Source: Streptomyces xanthophaeus
GTDB lineage: Bacteria; Actinomycetota; Actinomycetes; Streptomycetales; Streptomycetaceae
Length of the DNA: 64,000 nt
Reading direction: 5' to 3'
NCBI RefSeq assembly: GCF_030440515.1
Contig: NZ_CP076543.1
Coordinates: forward strand, 6,272,501-6,336,500
Below are positions 16,750 through 25,305 of the stretch, in pieces; within the stretch, counting starts at the first letter, position 1, and every line of letters begins with the position of its first letter. The position numbers and the translations under genes are program-made. Below the pieces are notes generated by a model. The model had not been told where the DNA came from. It ran no database searches and worked only from the letters and a program-made list of their open reading frames with translations.

Positions 16750-17520
16750 TCAGCCCGGGTATGCGATCGATCCCAGCGGCGGGCAGGGTATGAGCATGGT
16801 GCCGGCGCCGGGGCGTTCGACGAAAGCCCGGGCCTCGGCGGCCCGCAGGCGCTGGGAATCCAACTCGTCGGCGTCCCAGGCGTCGCGCCTGGCACGGGCG
16901 TAGTCCCACGAGTCGTCGATGAGACTGAGGCTGGTATTACCGGAGCTGCGCTGGAACTCCGCCTTCAAGGCGGCCCGTTGGAGTGCGGTCTGGGTCGCCG
17001 CGAGGTCGATGCGGGTGATCAGGACACCGAGGGTGTTCGGTTCCCGGGTCGGCATGGGGGCCTGCGGAAGCGGCGACACCCCGGTGTCGAGACGGCCGAT
17101 GTTGTCAACGGCCGCTGTCTGGGCGTCTCGCACCATGAGCTCCATTTCCTGGTGCAGCCAGAAGAACTCGTCGAAGTCCGCCTGGGTGATGCGCATCCGC
17201 TGGTACAGGGCCCGGAAGCGGGGATCGTCGTGCAGCGGACGTAGGGGGGCGACGTGGAGCGCCACGCAGTCGTTGTAACCGGCTGCCACCGCGGCGTCGA
17301 GGTGGAGGATTCCCTGGTTCGCCTCTCCGCGTAGGACGGCCATGACGCCGAGGCTCGCGTGGCCGGCGGCGACGAGCCACGTGCCGTCGGGGCCGAGCGC
17401 CGCGGCGCGCGCGACGACGTCGTGGAAGCCCGCGGTGGCCACCGCGGCGGGACCAATGGTCATGGCCTCCACCAGCAGTTCGTGAACACGGGCGGCCAGT
17501 GAGTTGACGGTGTCGACCAT
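16750..17520 (-). CDS. Hypothetical protein with TPR-end-like segment
   Basis: The 256-residue protein starts at ATG 17520 behind GAGGAGATCC; the frame is open upstream but not coding-like. The middle part has a tetratricopeptide end-of-group pattern: LRGEANQGILHLDAAVAAGYNDCVALHVAPLRPLHDDPRFRALYQRM. The rest is helical and unrecognised (FDEFFWLHQEMELMVRDAQTAA). It is probably cytosolic, since no signal or membrane segment is present. Position between the integrase remnant and the right repeat suggests it is cargo of the former element. Confidence 0.6.
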   Translation of the reverse strand: MVDTVNSLAARVHELLVEAMTIGPAAVATAGFHDVVARAAALGPDGTWLVAAGHASLGVMAVLRGEANQGILHLDAAVAAGYNDCVALHVAPLRPLHDDPRFRALYQRMRITQADFDEFFWLHQEMELMVRDAQTAAVDNIGRLDTGVSPLPQAPMPTREPNTLGVLITRIDLAATQTALQRAALKAEFQRSSGNTSLSLIDDSWDYARARRDAWDADELDSQRLRAAEARAFVERPGAGTMLIPCPPLGSIAYPG

Positions 17521-17694
17521 GGATCTCCTCGGACCTCGGTGGGTGAAGATCGTAACGAGTGTTGATTCTCTGGCAACTCCCGTGGACATGACGGGCGGAC
17601 GGGGTGAGCGGTTCCTGCTCGGGCCGGGCCGTGGCTGCTCTCCTGCGCATGCACGGCGAGGAGTGGCCGGTACAGACTCAGGCCCCGGTCTCTG

Positions 17695-17740
17695 CCTGTC
17701 GCTCACCTGTCATCCGCCTGTCGCCTGTCACCTGTCTGTC
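17695..17740 (+). repeat. CCTGTC repeat array
   Basis: CCTGTC starts at 17695, 17706, 17717, 17724 and 17731, i.e. spacings of 11, 11, 7 and 7 nt, followed by TGTCC. Near-helical phasing suggests protein binding, for example integrase arm or excisionase sites or a replication/transfer iteron, but nothing here decides between them. Confidence 0.55.
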
Positions 17741-17827
17741 CTTTGGGACTCCACTACCCAGTCGCCGCAGGGGGCGGAGGCGGCGTGCTCGGTGGGCGCC
17801 CAGAGGTCGTCGCCCGAAGGGCGGTCC

Positions 17828-17920
17828 TTGTCGCTTGTCGCTTGTCGTCTTGGGCCTGGTGGGCACCTCAGCCCCGGATGTGTGGCTGTGAGCTGGGTGA
17901 ATGGGGACGACAAGCGACAA
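17828..17920. repeat. TTGTCGC tandem plus 15-bp inverted repeat
   Basis: Three tandem TTGTCGC-type units begin at 17828. TTGTCGCTTGTCGTC (17835-17849) is repeated in perfect inverted orientation at 17906-17920 after 56 nt; a further ACAAGCGG unit follows. The structure could form a long hairpin or bind a protein dimer at two sites. Confidence 0.6.
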
Positions 17921-17956
17921 GACAAGCGGTCCCGGGCTGGTTGACCGGGCGTCGCG

Positions 17957-17977
17957 CCGGGCCGTCTGTGGGCCGTC
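17957..17977. repeat. Right copy of 21-bp direct repeat
   Basis: Identical over 21 bp to 15355-15375, in the same orientation. Outside the 21 bp the flanks differ on both sides. The two copies bracket about 2.6 kb holding the integrase remnant and two orphan genes. Confidence 0.6.
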
Positions 17978-18130
17978 GAACGCCTCCCAAGGCTGACCGA
18001 CGTCTACCAACAGTGACCGCTCAGCAGCAGGTCAGGCCGGTGCAAAGGGGAGCGCGCCCTGGTCGAAAGGCGGGCCGGTAAGACCAAGAAGAAGTAGGAC
18101 CGGGCGGGGACTCCGGCGGACTCGGCGGGG

Positions 18131-18547
18131 TCAGTAACCCCGGCGCGGAGCGGGCGGCAGGGCCGCCGGGATGTGCATCATCCCGGTCTGGTGCTGCCGC
18201 CCGTCGGCGTATCCGGGGCTGCCCGCGTACGAGTACGCCGGCAGCGGCTGCGGGGTGTACGAGGGCTGCCAGCCGTCGACGCGCTGCCACGCGGAACCGT
18301 TCCAACCGCTGCCGTACGAGCTGCCGCTCGTGTACGAGCCCCCGTAGGAGAAGGACGTGAACCCGTGGTCCTCCTCGCCCGTACGGTCGCCCGGCAGCGC
18401 CCGGAAGGCGCGCAGGTACTCCGAGTACAGCGTGTCGTAGATCGGGGTGTGCGAGACGGCCGGAGGGGTGTCCAGGTCCCGTGCGGGACGCATCGCGGGG
18501 ACGGTGCTCGGATAGGACGGGGCGCGGGAGGAGTCGTATGAATGCAC
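18131..18547 (-). CDS. DUF6643-like small Tyr/Ser/Gly-rich protein
   Basis: The protein has about 138 residues if GTG 18547 is used. ATG 18493 would give 120 residues; neither start has a good ribosome-binding site. It contains SHTPIYDTLYSEYLRAFRALPGD, a SHTPIYD-type motif I associate with DUF6643 proteins of Streptomyces, then a low-complexity FTSFSYGGSYTSGSSYGSGW tract and a Pro-rich tail. There are no membrane segments. The function is unknown. Confidence 0.6.
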   Translation of the reverse strand: MHSYDSSRAPSYPSTVPAMRPARDLDTPPAVSHTPIYDTLYSEYLRAFRALPGDRTGEEDHGFTSFSYGGSYTSGSSYGSGWNGSAWQRVDGWQPSYTPQPLPAYSYAGSPGYADGRQHQTGMMHIPAALPPAPRRGY

Positions 18548-18609
18548 GTACCAGCCAACGAAACCGGCGCGCTGCGGATGCGGGGTGACAGGGGACGAAA
18601 CGCAGATCG

Positions 18610-18643
18610 CCGGGGGTGTGCGGGACGGACCGCACACCCCCGG
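18610..18643 (-). terminator. Hairpin downstream of the 275-residue conserved protein
   Basis: Perfect 13-bp arms CCGGGGGTGTGCG / CGCACACCCCCGG with an 8-nt loop lie about 60 nt past the stop of the minus-strand gene at 18702. Confidence 0.7.
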
Positions 18644-18701
18644 CGCACGCCGCCCGGCCCCCTCGGCGGGGGGCTGGGCGGCCGTTCTCGTACCGGCTGG
18701 G

Positions 18702-19529
18702 TCAGGCGCCGGGCGTACCCGCCAGCGGCATCGCGGCGGCCACGAGCTTGCCCGCGGCGGCGGCCTTGTCCAGCGCGTCGCGCAGCAGGTCCTCACGGGG
18801 CTGCTGGCCGATGGAGCCGACCGGGGCGGCGTAGATGAGCACACGCTGGGTCTTGTTGACGGCGGCCCGCCAGCCGTCGGTGACCGACAGCGCCTGGTGC
18901 GCCTGCCACCAGGCGACCTGGCCGCCGCCGTCGTTGCCCGGCTGCAGCACGGCGTGCAGCTGGCCCGCGGCGAGCAGGACCGACCAGCCGCCGAGGACGG
19001 TGGGGACCTCGGAGGTGTCGGTGACCGGGATGAAGCCCTGCTCGATCAGGAGCGGGAGGAAGTCGTCGCCGGGGCCGTCGCTGCCGGGGCGGGCGATGGG
19101 CGCGGTCGGCTCGACGACCAGGGCGGGGTGCAGCTCCCCGGCGATCAGGATCAGGCCGCTGGTGATGCCGAGGACGGCCTGGCCGCCGGGCACGTTCTGC
19201 GGGGCGGCGCCGGGGCCGCCGGCGGCGGCCGGGCTGTCACCGGTGATGCTGCGGACGGCGCCCTGGAGCTGCTCCTCGGAGACCGACACCACCTGCGAGG
19301 GGATGCAGGTGGCGTGGGCGAAGGCGAGGACGGCGGTCTCCTCGCCGACGAACAGCACGGTGCTGGTGCGGTCGTTCTCGGGGTCGCCCGGGGTACGGCA
19401 GGAGGTGCAGTCGTAACTGCGCGGCGCGTCTTCGCCGACGAGCAGCCTGTCGGCTTCTTCGTCACCGATCTCGGCACGTACCTCATCACTGACGTCGAGC
19501 ATGCGCGGCACGGGGTGGCTCCTCGGCAT
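18702..19529 (-). CDS. Conserved hypothetical protein with CxxC motif
   Basis: The 275-residue protein starts at ATG 19529, with an alternative at MLDVSDE (ATG 19502). MLDVSDEVRAEIGDEEADRLL and YDCTSCRTPGDPENDRTSTVL suggest a small Cys-x-x-Cys element near residue 50, possibly metal-binding. The rest alternates hydrophobic strands with Ala/Gly-rich loops (QAVLGITSGLILIAGELHPALVVE). It has no signal peptide. The type is familiar from Streptomyces genomes but no function is known to me. Confidence 0.7.
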   Translation of the reverse strand: MPRSHPVPRMLDVSDEVRAEIGDEEADRLLVGEDAPRSYDCTSCRTPGDPENDRTSTVLFVGEETAVLAFAHATCIPSQVVSVSEEQLQGAVRSITGDSPAAAGGPGAAPQNVPGGQAVLGITSGLILIAGELHPALVVEPTAPIARPGSDGPGDDFLPLLIEQGFIPVTDTSEVPTVLGGWSVLLAAGQLHAVLQPGNDGGGQVAWWQAHQALSVTDGWRAAVNKTQRVLIYAAPVGSIGQQPREDLLRDALDKAAAAGKLVAAAMPLAGTPGA

Positions 19530-19798
19530 AGGTGCGGGTCCGGGAGGCTCCCGGCTCGCCGGGCTCAACGGCCGGGCGGCGGCCGGGGTCACGCCATTTG
19601 AGGGAACGGATTCGAACCTGGCCCCCGGAAGGGTGAACCGTGCGACCGGAGCTTCGCTTTCATGCCAACTGTTTTCTGGTTGTGCTCAGTTGATGCCCGG
19701 GTGTGGTCGTTTGGGGCGGTGGTGGCGGTCGGCCGACCGGGTGGGGTGCGGTGACCTGCCGCGTGGCGGGCCGAAGGGGGCCGCAGGGGGCTGCGTAG

Positions 19799-20524
<726 letters not shown>

Positions 20525-20623
20525 CCGGGGCAGCCCGGGCCGCCCCGGCCGGCCGCGCGTTGCGCGATGCCGTGAGGGCGCCGACCCTGGAAACGACGAG
20601 CCGAACGGCTCGCCCGGACACCG

Positions 20624-21190
20624 GTGGTGAGCCAGATGCTCCAGAGCAGACACCCACGCGCCCACCCACACGTACACCCCCGCGCACCCGTACGGGCCGC
20701 GGCCTGCACGGCGGCCGCGGTCCTGCTGGCCGTTCCGGCGGCCGTGGGGTGGTCCGCGCCCGCGGTGGCGGCGGGGCCCCCGGGCCCACCGTCCGCCGCG
20801 GTCCTGATCCTGCCGGACGCGGACGGGCCCGCGGATCCCGCGGCGGCCAAGGAACAGATCGAGAAGAACTGGACCGCGTTCTTCGACCCGAAGACGCCGA
20901 CCGACGAGAAGGCCGGGCTGTTGCAGCACGGCGACCTGCTCAAGGTGCTGCTGGACGGCTTCTCGGCCGGTGCCGAAGCGGCCAGGACCTCCGTCGAGGT
21001 CACCGGTGTCACCTTCACCTCGCCCACCGAGGCCGAGGTGACCTACGACCTGAAGGTCGGCGACGAGACGGTACTGCCCGGCAGCAAGGGGACCGTGGTG
21101 CTGGAGGACGGGGTCTGGAAGGTCTCCGTGAAGACCCTCTGCGCACTCGTCGAGCTCAGCGGCGCCGAGGCACCACCGCTGGTCTGCTGA
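20624..21190 (+). CDS. Secreted protein of unknown function, NTF2-like pattern
   Basis: The protein has 188 residues from GTG 20624; ATG 20636 is equally possible. After a basic start, AAACTAAAVLLAVPAAVGWSAPAVAA is a signal peptide. The mature part reads AAAKEQIEKNWTAFFDPKTPTDEKAGLLQHGD, then SVEVTGVTFTSPTEAEVTYDLKVGDETVLPGSKG and VVLEDGVWKVSVKTLCALV. That alternation resembles the low-molecular-weight antigen MTB12-like / NTF2-like secreted proteins of actinobacteria. Substrate unknown. Confidence 0.75.
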   Translation: MVSQMLQSRHPRAHPHVHPRAPVRAAACTAAAVLLAVPAAVGWSAPAVAAGPPGPPSAAVLILPDADGPADPAAAKEQIEKNWTAFFDPKTPTDEKAGLLQHGDLLKVLLDGFSAGAEAARTSVEVTGVTFTSPTEAEVTYDLKVGDETVLPGSKGTVVLEDGVWKVSVKTLCALVELSGAEAPPLVC

Positions 21191-21227
21191 GGCCCGGCCG
21201 GCCGCGGCACGCTGGCAGACTCTGGGG

Positions 21228-22208
21228 ATGCTCGACACCTCCGCACGACTGCTGCGTCTGCTGTCCCTCCTGCAGGCCCACCGCGAATGGACCGGGGCCG
21301 ATCTCGCGGACCGCCTCGGGGTCACCGCGCGGACGGTCCGGCGCGACGTGGACCGGCTGCGGGAGCTCGGGTATCCGGTGAACGCCAGCCCCGGGACCGG
21401 CGGCGGCTACCAGCTGGGCGCCGGGGCCGAGCTGCCGCCGCTGCTGCTGGACGACGACGAGGCCGTGGCCGTCGCCGTAGGCCTGCGGACCGCCGCCGGG
21501 AACGGGGTCGAGGGCATCGGGGAGGCCTCCGTACGCGCCCTCGCGAAGCTGGAGCAGGTGCTGCCGTCGCGGCTGCGCCGCAGGGTGTCCGCGCTCAACG
21601 AGTTCACCGTACCGATGCTGCGCGGCGCCCAGCGGTCCACCGTGGACCCCTCGGTGCTGACCGAGCTGGCCTCGGTCTGCCGGGACGGCGAGCGGCTGCG
21701 CTTCGGGTACCGCGACCACGAGGGGAACGTCAGCCGCCGCACCGTCGAACCGCACCGGCTGGTGTGCACCGAGCGGCGCTGGTACCTGGTCGCCTGGGAC
21801 CTGGACCGGGAGGCGTGGCGGACCTTCCGCGCGGACCGGATCGAGCCCAGACCTCCGCACGGACCGCGGTTCACCCCGCGCCCGGCACCTGCCGAGGACC
21901 TCGCCGCGTACGTCTCGGAGGGCGTCTCGCAGCGGGTGTACGCGGCCCGCGCGGTGGTGCGGCTGAAGGTTTCGGCACAGGACGCGGCACGGATCATCGG
22001 GCCGAGCGACGGGGTCCTGGAACCGGTCGACGGGCAGAGCTGTCTGCTGCGCACCGGGGCGGTCAACCTGGACGTTCTGGTGATTCACGTCATGCTGCTC
22101 GGTTGTGAGTTCGAAGTGGTCGAGCCGCCGGAGCTGACGGATCGGATCAGGGCCGCGCGGGATCTCCTGGGCAGGGCCGTGGAGGCCGGAGAAGTGAAGG
22201 AAATGTAG
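21228..22208 (+). CDS. WYL-domain transcriptional regulator
   Basis: The 326-residue protein has an N-terminal HTH_11-type helix-turn-helix, LLSLLQAHREWTGADLADRLGVTARTVRRDVDRLRELGYPV, then the WYL module LRFGYRDHEGNVSRRTVEPHRLVCTERRWYLVAWDLDREAWRTFRADRI and the C-terminal WCX extension. Family members include PafBC and many single regulators that sense nucleic acid or other ligands. There is no adjacent target operon: the next gene is convergent. A hairpin follows in the gap. Confidence 0.9.
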   Translation: MLDTSARLLRLLSLLQAHREWTGADLADRLGVTARTVRRDVDRLRELGYPVNASPGTGGGYQLGAGAELPPLLLDDDEAVAVAVGLRTAAGNGVEGIGEASVRALAKLEQVLPSRLRRRVSALNEFTVPMLRGAQRSTVDPSVLTELASVCRDGERLRFGYRDHEGNVSRRTVEPHRLVCTERRWYLVAWDLDREAWRTFRADRIEPRPPHGPRFTPRPAPAEDLAAYVSEGVSQRVYAARAVVRLKVSAQDAARIIGPSDGVLEPVDGQSCLLRTGAVNLDVLVIHVMLLGCEFEVVEPPELTDRIRAARDLLGRAVEAGEVKEM

Positions 22209-22411
22209 GGGAGCTGAGGGGGATTCAACTGGTCTGGTCCAAGAGGATCGTGGCAATCCCGGACAGGAATTCGGCAGGGTTCGGCGCAAATTCCAAACCA
22301 CCTGAACCCCGGGCGTGTCGCGGACCGGTAAACAATTTGCGGCTGTTGATATTCTGTGACACAAGCGTGACCCGGGACGGACGAACGTCCGGGCGTGGCG
22401 CTGACGAACGG

Positions 22412-22449
22412 CGAAGGCGGGCCGGGTCCGAGGACCTGGCCCGCCTTCG
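22412..22449. terminator. Bidirectional hairpin between WYL regulator and PAP2 gene
   Basis: Perfect arms CGAAGGCGGGCC / GGCCCGCCTTCG around a 14-nt loop lie between the two convergent stops (22208 and 22495). Confidence 0.75.
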
Positions 22450-22494
22450 TGCATCGCGGGGGGAGGGGGTGCGTACCGCCCCCGCGGGAGGGCG

Positions 22495-23643
22495 TCAGCC
22501 GCCGGCCACCGGACGGGCCGCGGCCCCCCGGGCGGGGGCCCGTTCGGTGTGCGCGGGGCGGCGGCTGCCGACCGGCGTGACCGGGGTCCGCTCGGAGCGG
22601 ATCACGTGCGGCCGGCCGGCCGGGTGCACGGCGGGCCGGGCGGTGGGGGAGTGCGCGGTGACGCTGCCCGCGGCGCTCGTGGTGGTCGCGGCGCTCGTGG
22701 CGCTCGTGGTGGCCGTGGTGGCCGCCACTGCCACGGTGGCCGTGACGGGCTGCGGGACCTGCTCCCCGGCAGCGGCAGCGGCAGCGGCAGCGGTCTCGGC
22801 GGGGCTCCGCAACTGCCACTTGCCGCCCGCCGAGAGCAGCGGGGTGAGTACGGAGACGACGGGCGCGGGCATCCGGCCGGTCTCGGCGCGGCGGCGCAGC
22901 AGCTCGCGCACGTCGAAGACGTAGGCCTCGGTCCGGGCGATGAGCGGCTCGAACCAGGGGAGGGCCAGCAGGATCAGCAGGCCCGCGGACCATCCGAGCA
23001 GGACGTCACTGACCCAGTGGGTGCCGAGGTAGACGGTGGTGGCGCCGACGCTCAGCGAGACGACCGCGGACACCACGGACAGCACCCGGCGGGTGACCCC
23101 GGTGGAGGCCAGGTAGGCCAGGATTCCCCACGTCACCACGGCGTTGGCGGTGTGACCGGAAGGGAATATATCGCCACCGGCGAAGAGTTCGGCGGATCCG
23201 ATCTCCGTGGCGTAGTGCGGACCGAGCCGGCCGAGGCCGAGCTTGACGGAGCCGACGGTGATGTTGAGCAGCAGCAGCGCGACGCCGAGGGTGATCAGCG
23301 GGCGGAGGGTGTGCTGCCGCCAGGAGCGCCAGCCGAGCCAGGCGGCGACCATGACCGCGGTGGGTCCGCGCTGGCCCAGCACGACCAGATAGTCGAGGAA
23401 GGCGTGCAGCTGCGGCCACTGCTCGTAGGGCCGGAAGAACATGATCTGCCAGTCCAGGCGGACCAGCCAGGAAGTGGTCAGTACGGCGACCACGATTGCG
23501 AGATAGAAGGCGAGGGTCGATCCCAGGAGTACGACGCGGTGCCGGCTCATCTGCGGGGTTTGCAGATGAGCCGGTCGCTCTGGTTCCCGGTCCAGCCGGG
23601 CGAACACCCGCTCCAGACGGGTCAGGATTTGGTCGGTACGCAC
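22495..23643 (-). CDS. PAP2-family membrane phosphatase with long Ala/Thr tail
   Basis: The 382-residue protein starts at GTG 23643 and has about six transmembrane segments. The central PAP2 motif is clear (GDIFPSGHTANAVVTWG) and the last motif appears as VYLGTHWVSDVL with His and Asp. The flanking Arg residues of the classical triad are missing: KLGLGRLGP replaces K-x6-R-P and ATTVYLGTH replaces S-R-x5-H. Substitutions of this kind occur in some Streptomyces PAP2 proteins, but activity on lipid phosphates is less certain. After ~residue 275 the tail is low-complexity, cytosolic or extracellular. Confidence 0.85.
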   Translation of the reverse strand: MRTDQILTRLERVFARLDREPERPAHLQTPQMSRHRVVLLGSTLAFYLAIVVAVLTTSWLVRLDWQIMFFRPYEQWPQLHAFLDYLVVLGQRGPTAVMVAAWLGWRSWRQHTLRPLITLGVALLLLNITVGSVKLGLGRLGPHYATEIGSAELFAGGDIFPSGHTANAVVTWGILAYLASTGVTRRVLSVVSAVVSLSVGATTVYLGTHWVSDVLLGWSAGLLILLALPWFEPLIARTEAYVFDVRELLRRRAETGRMPAPVVSVLTPLLSAGGKWQLRSPAETAAAAAAAAGEQVPQPVTATVAVAATTATTSATSAATTTSAAGSVTAHSPTARPAVHPAGRPHVIRSERTPVTPVGSRRPAHTERAPARGAAARPVAGG

Positions 23644-23885
23644 TCAATCGACGTTACCGCCCGTCGATGGTCGGCCCGGGCGAATCGCGGGCTTTGTGAT
23701 GACCATGTGATGTGGAGTTGGTCTCACGCGGGACTTAATTCCCGTTATTTCGACAGAGGTTGGCGGCCGCTTGATCCACTGCCCCGGTGAATTGTTTCGG
23801 TCACTTATCCGGACTTTATTGCCTCGGGGGCCATTTCTTTTGCTGAAAGATGGACCGGAATCACCCATTCCGTGACGTGGGGGCT

Positions 23886-25001
23886 CTATGGAGGACCCGA
23901 GCCGTTCAGCCAGAACGCTCCGTAGACCGCCGAGGCCAGGGCCAGTGCGCCCACCACCGCGGCCGCCCGCCCGGTCCGCCACCGCGCCAGCGCCACCGCC
24001 GGCGGCAGCAGCAGCGGGAAGGCGGGCAGCAGCAGCCGGGGCTTGGAGCCGAAGTACCCGGACGCGCACAGCGCCAGCGCCACGACGATCCCGCAGTACA
24101 CGAGCAGCGGCACCGGCTGCCGCTGCTGGACGCACTTCGCGTACAGCCAGAGCACCAGCACGACCCCCGCGATCAGCCCCACCCCGGCGAGGAACGCGGA
24201 CGAGGCCAGCTTCGCCCCGATGAACCCCGCGAACGCCCAGCCGCCGTCGAAGCCGTTGCCCCAGCCGCCCTGCACGTCCAGGTAGCCCAGCAGACCGCCC
24301 CCGGTGCGCGCGCCGACCCACAGCACGTACGCCCCCGCGCCCACCGGAGCCAGCAGCACCCCGGCGACCGTCCGCCAGGACCGCTCCCCGCGCCGCCAGG
24401 CCATCGCCGCGGCCACCCACACCGCCGCGACCACCGCCGCGCCGACCGGGCGGGTCAGTCCGGCCCCGGCGGCGAGCAGCCCCGCCGTCAGCCACCGCCC
24501 GCGCAGGGCCCCGTAGAGCGCCCAGGCGGCCAGGGCGGTGAACAGCGACTCGCTGTACGCCATGGACTGCACGATCCCGACCGGCAGCGCCGCCCAGACC
24601 GCGACCGCGAACACCCCGGCCCGGCGGCCGTGGACCAGATCGGCCACCGCGAAGATCCCCCAGGCCGCGGCGAGCCCCGCGACCACCGACACCACCAGAC
24701 CCGAGGAGCCGTACGAGAACCCGGTCGCGGCGGACACCACCCGTTCCAGCCACGGCAGCAGCGGGAAGAAGGCCAGGTTCGAGTGAACGTCCCCGTTCGG
24801 GAGGAGCACCTCGTACCCGTACCCCTCCGCTGCGATGCGGGCGTACCAGAGCGAGTCCCAGCGGGCCGACAGCAGCGTGTGCGGGCTGCTGCCGACCGCC
24901 GCGCCCCACGCCGCGAGCACGGTCAGCCCGAGCAGCCGGACCGCCGCGAAGACGGCCAGCGCGGGCGCGGCCCGGCGAAATCCAAGATCTTCCACACGCA
25001 T
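23886..25001 (-). CDS. Polytopic membrane glycosyltransferase, mannosyltransferase-like
   Basis: The 371-residue protein starts at ATG 25001. It has about nine hydrophobic helices. The loop after the first helix, LLSARWDSLWYARIAAEGYGYE, holds an RWDS..Y.RIA pattern like that of PIG-V/GT-C mannosyltransferases, followed by SNLAFFPLLPWLERVV. YSESLFTALAAWALYGALRGRW also fits that fold. Such GT-C enzymes use polyprenyl-phosphate sugars at the membrane. The region upstream is AT-richer than average at 23644-23885 on the other side. Confidence 0.75.
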   Translation of the reverse strand: MRVEDLGFRRAAPALAVFAAVRLLGLTVLAAWGAAVGSSPHTLLSARWDSLWYARIAAEGYGYEVLLPNGDVHSNLAFFPLLPWLERVVSAATGFSYGSSGLVVSVVAGLAAAWGIFAVADLVHGRRAGVFAVAVWAALPVGIVQSMAYSESLFTALAAWALYGALRGRWLTAGLLAAGAGLTRPVGAAVVAAVWVAAAMAWRRGERSWRTVAGVLLAPVGAGAYVLWVGARTGGGLLGYLDVQGGWGNGFDGGWAFAGFIGAKLASSAFLAGVGLIAGVVLVLWLYAKCVQQRQPVPLLVYCGIVVALALCASGYFGSKPRLLLPAFPLLLPPAVALARWRTGRAAAVVGALALASAVYGAFWLNGSGPP

Positions 25002-25305
25002 GATTATCGGTGGAGCCGGAGATACGCCCCTCAAGGGGCAGGGAACGTGGCGTGCGGAAACCACGGGCCGTGAGCGCGCGTGTACACGGGGGGAGGGGGA
25101 CGGCGGAGGGAGTGGCATACGCCACACCGGGGCCGCCGCCGGGATGAGAGCTTGACCACGTGTCGGCCAGACGAACTCGCGTACGCTGACCGTTCACTCG
25201 CGTGTCGATGCCGGACCCCGTTGGACGCCGCACAGCGCACCACCCCCCGTGGCTCCACAAGACGCTGGTCCGCCGAGCGCGAGGGATCACCTGGGAGGTA
25301 CATGC
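25002..25305. other. Divergent intergenic region between GT-C gene and MFS exporter
   Basis: No gene supported. It holds a dyad GCCCCT-CA-AGGGGC at 25026-25039 close to the glycosyltransferase start, and a TTGACC hexamer at 25152. Promoters for both divergent genes should be here, but I could not pair hexamers at a normal spacing. Confidence 0.4.

Larger units (their letters stand above)
17521..18130. other. 610-nt noncoding, repeat-rich right flank of the integrated element
   Basis: No supported gene. It holds five CCTGTC hexamers (17695-17736), a TTGTCGC tandem with a matching inverted repeat (17828-17920), the right copy of the 21-bp direct repeat (17957-17977), and an AAGAAGAAGTAG string at ~18086-18097 that also ends der. 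This density of short repeats is unlike any other gap in the window. Confidence 0.6.

Noticed and set aside
19600..19640. tRNA-like sequence GGTTCGAATCC on the minus strand
   Set aside because: The T-loop-like string is present, but the flanks cannot form a 5-bp T stem and no anticodon or acceptor stem was found.
25152..25187. TTGACC ... TACGCT promoter before the MFS gene
   Set aside because: Spacing is 24 nt, too long for a standard promoter.
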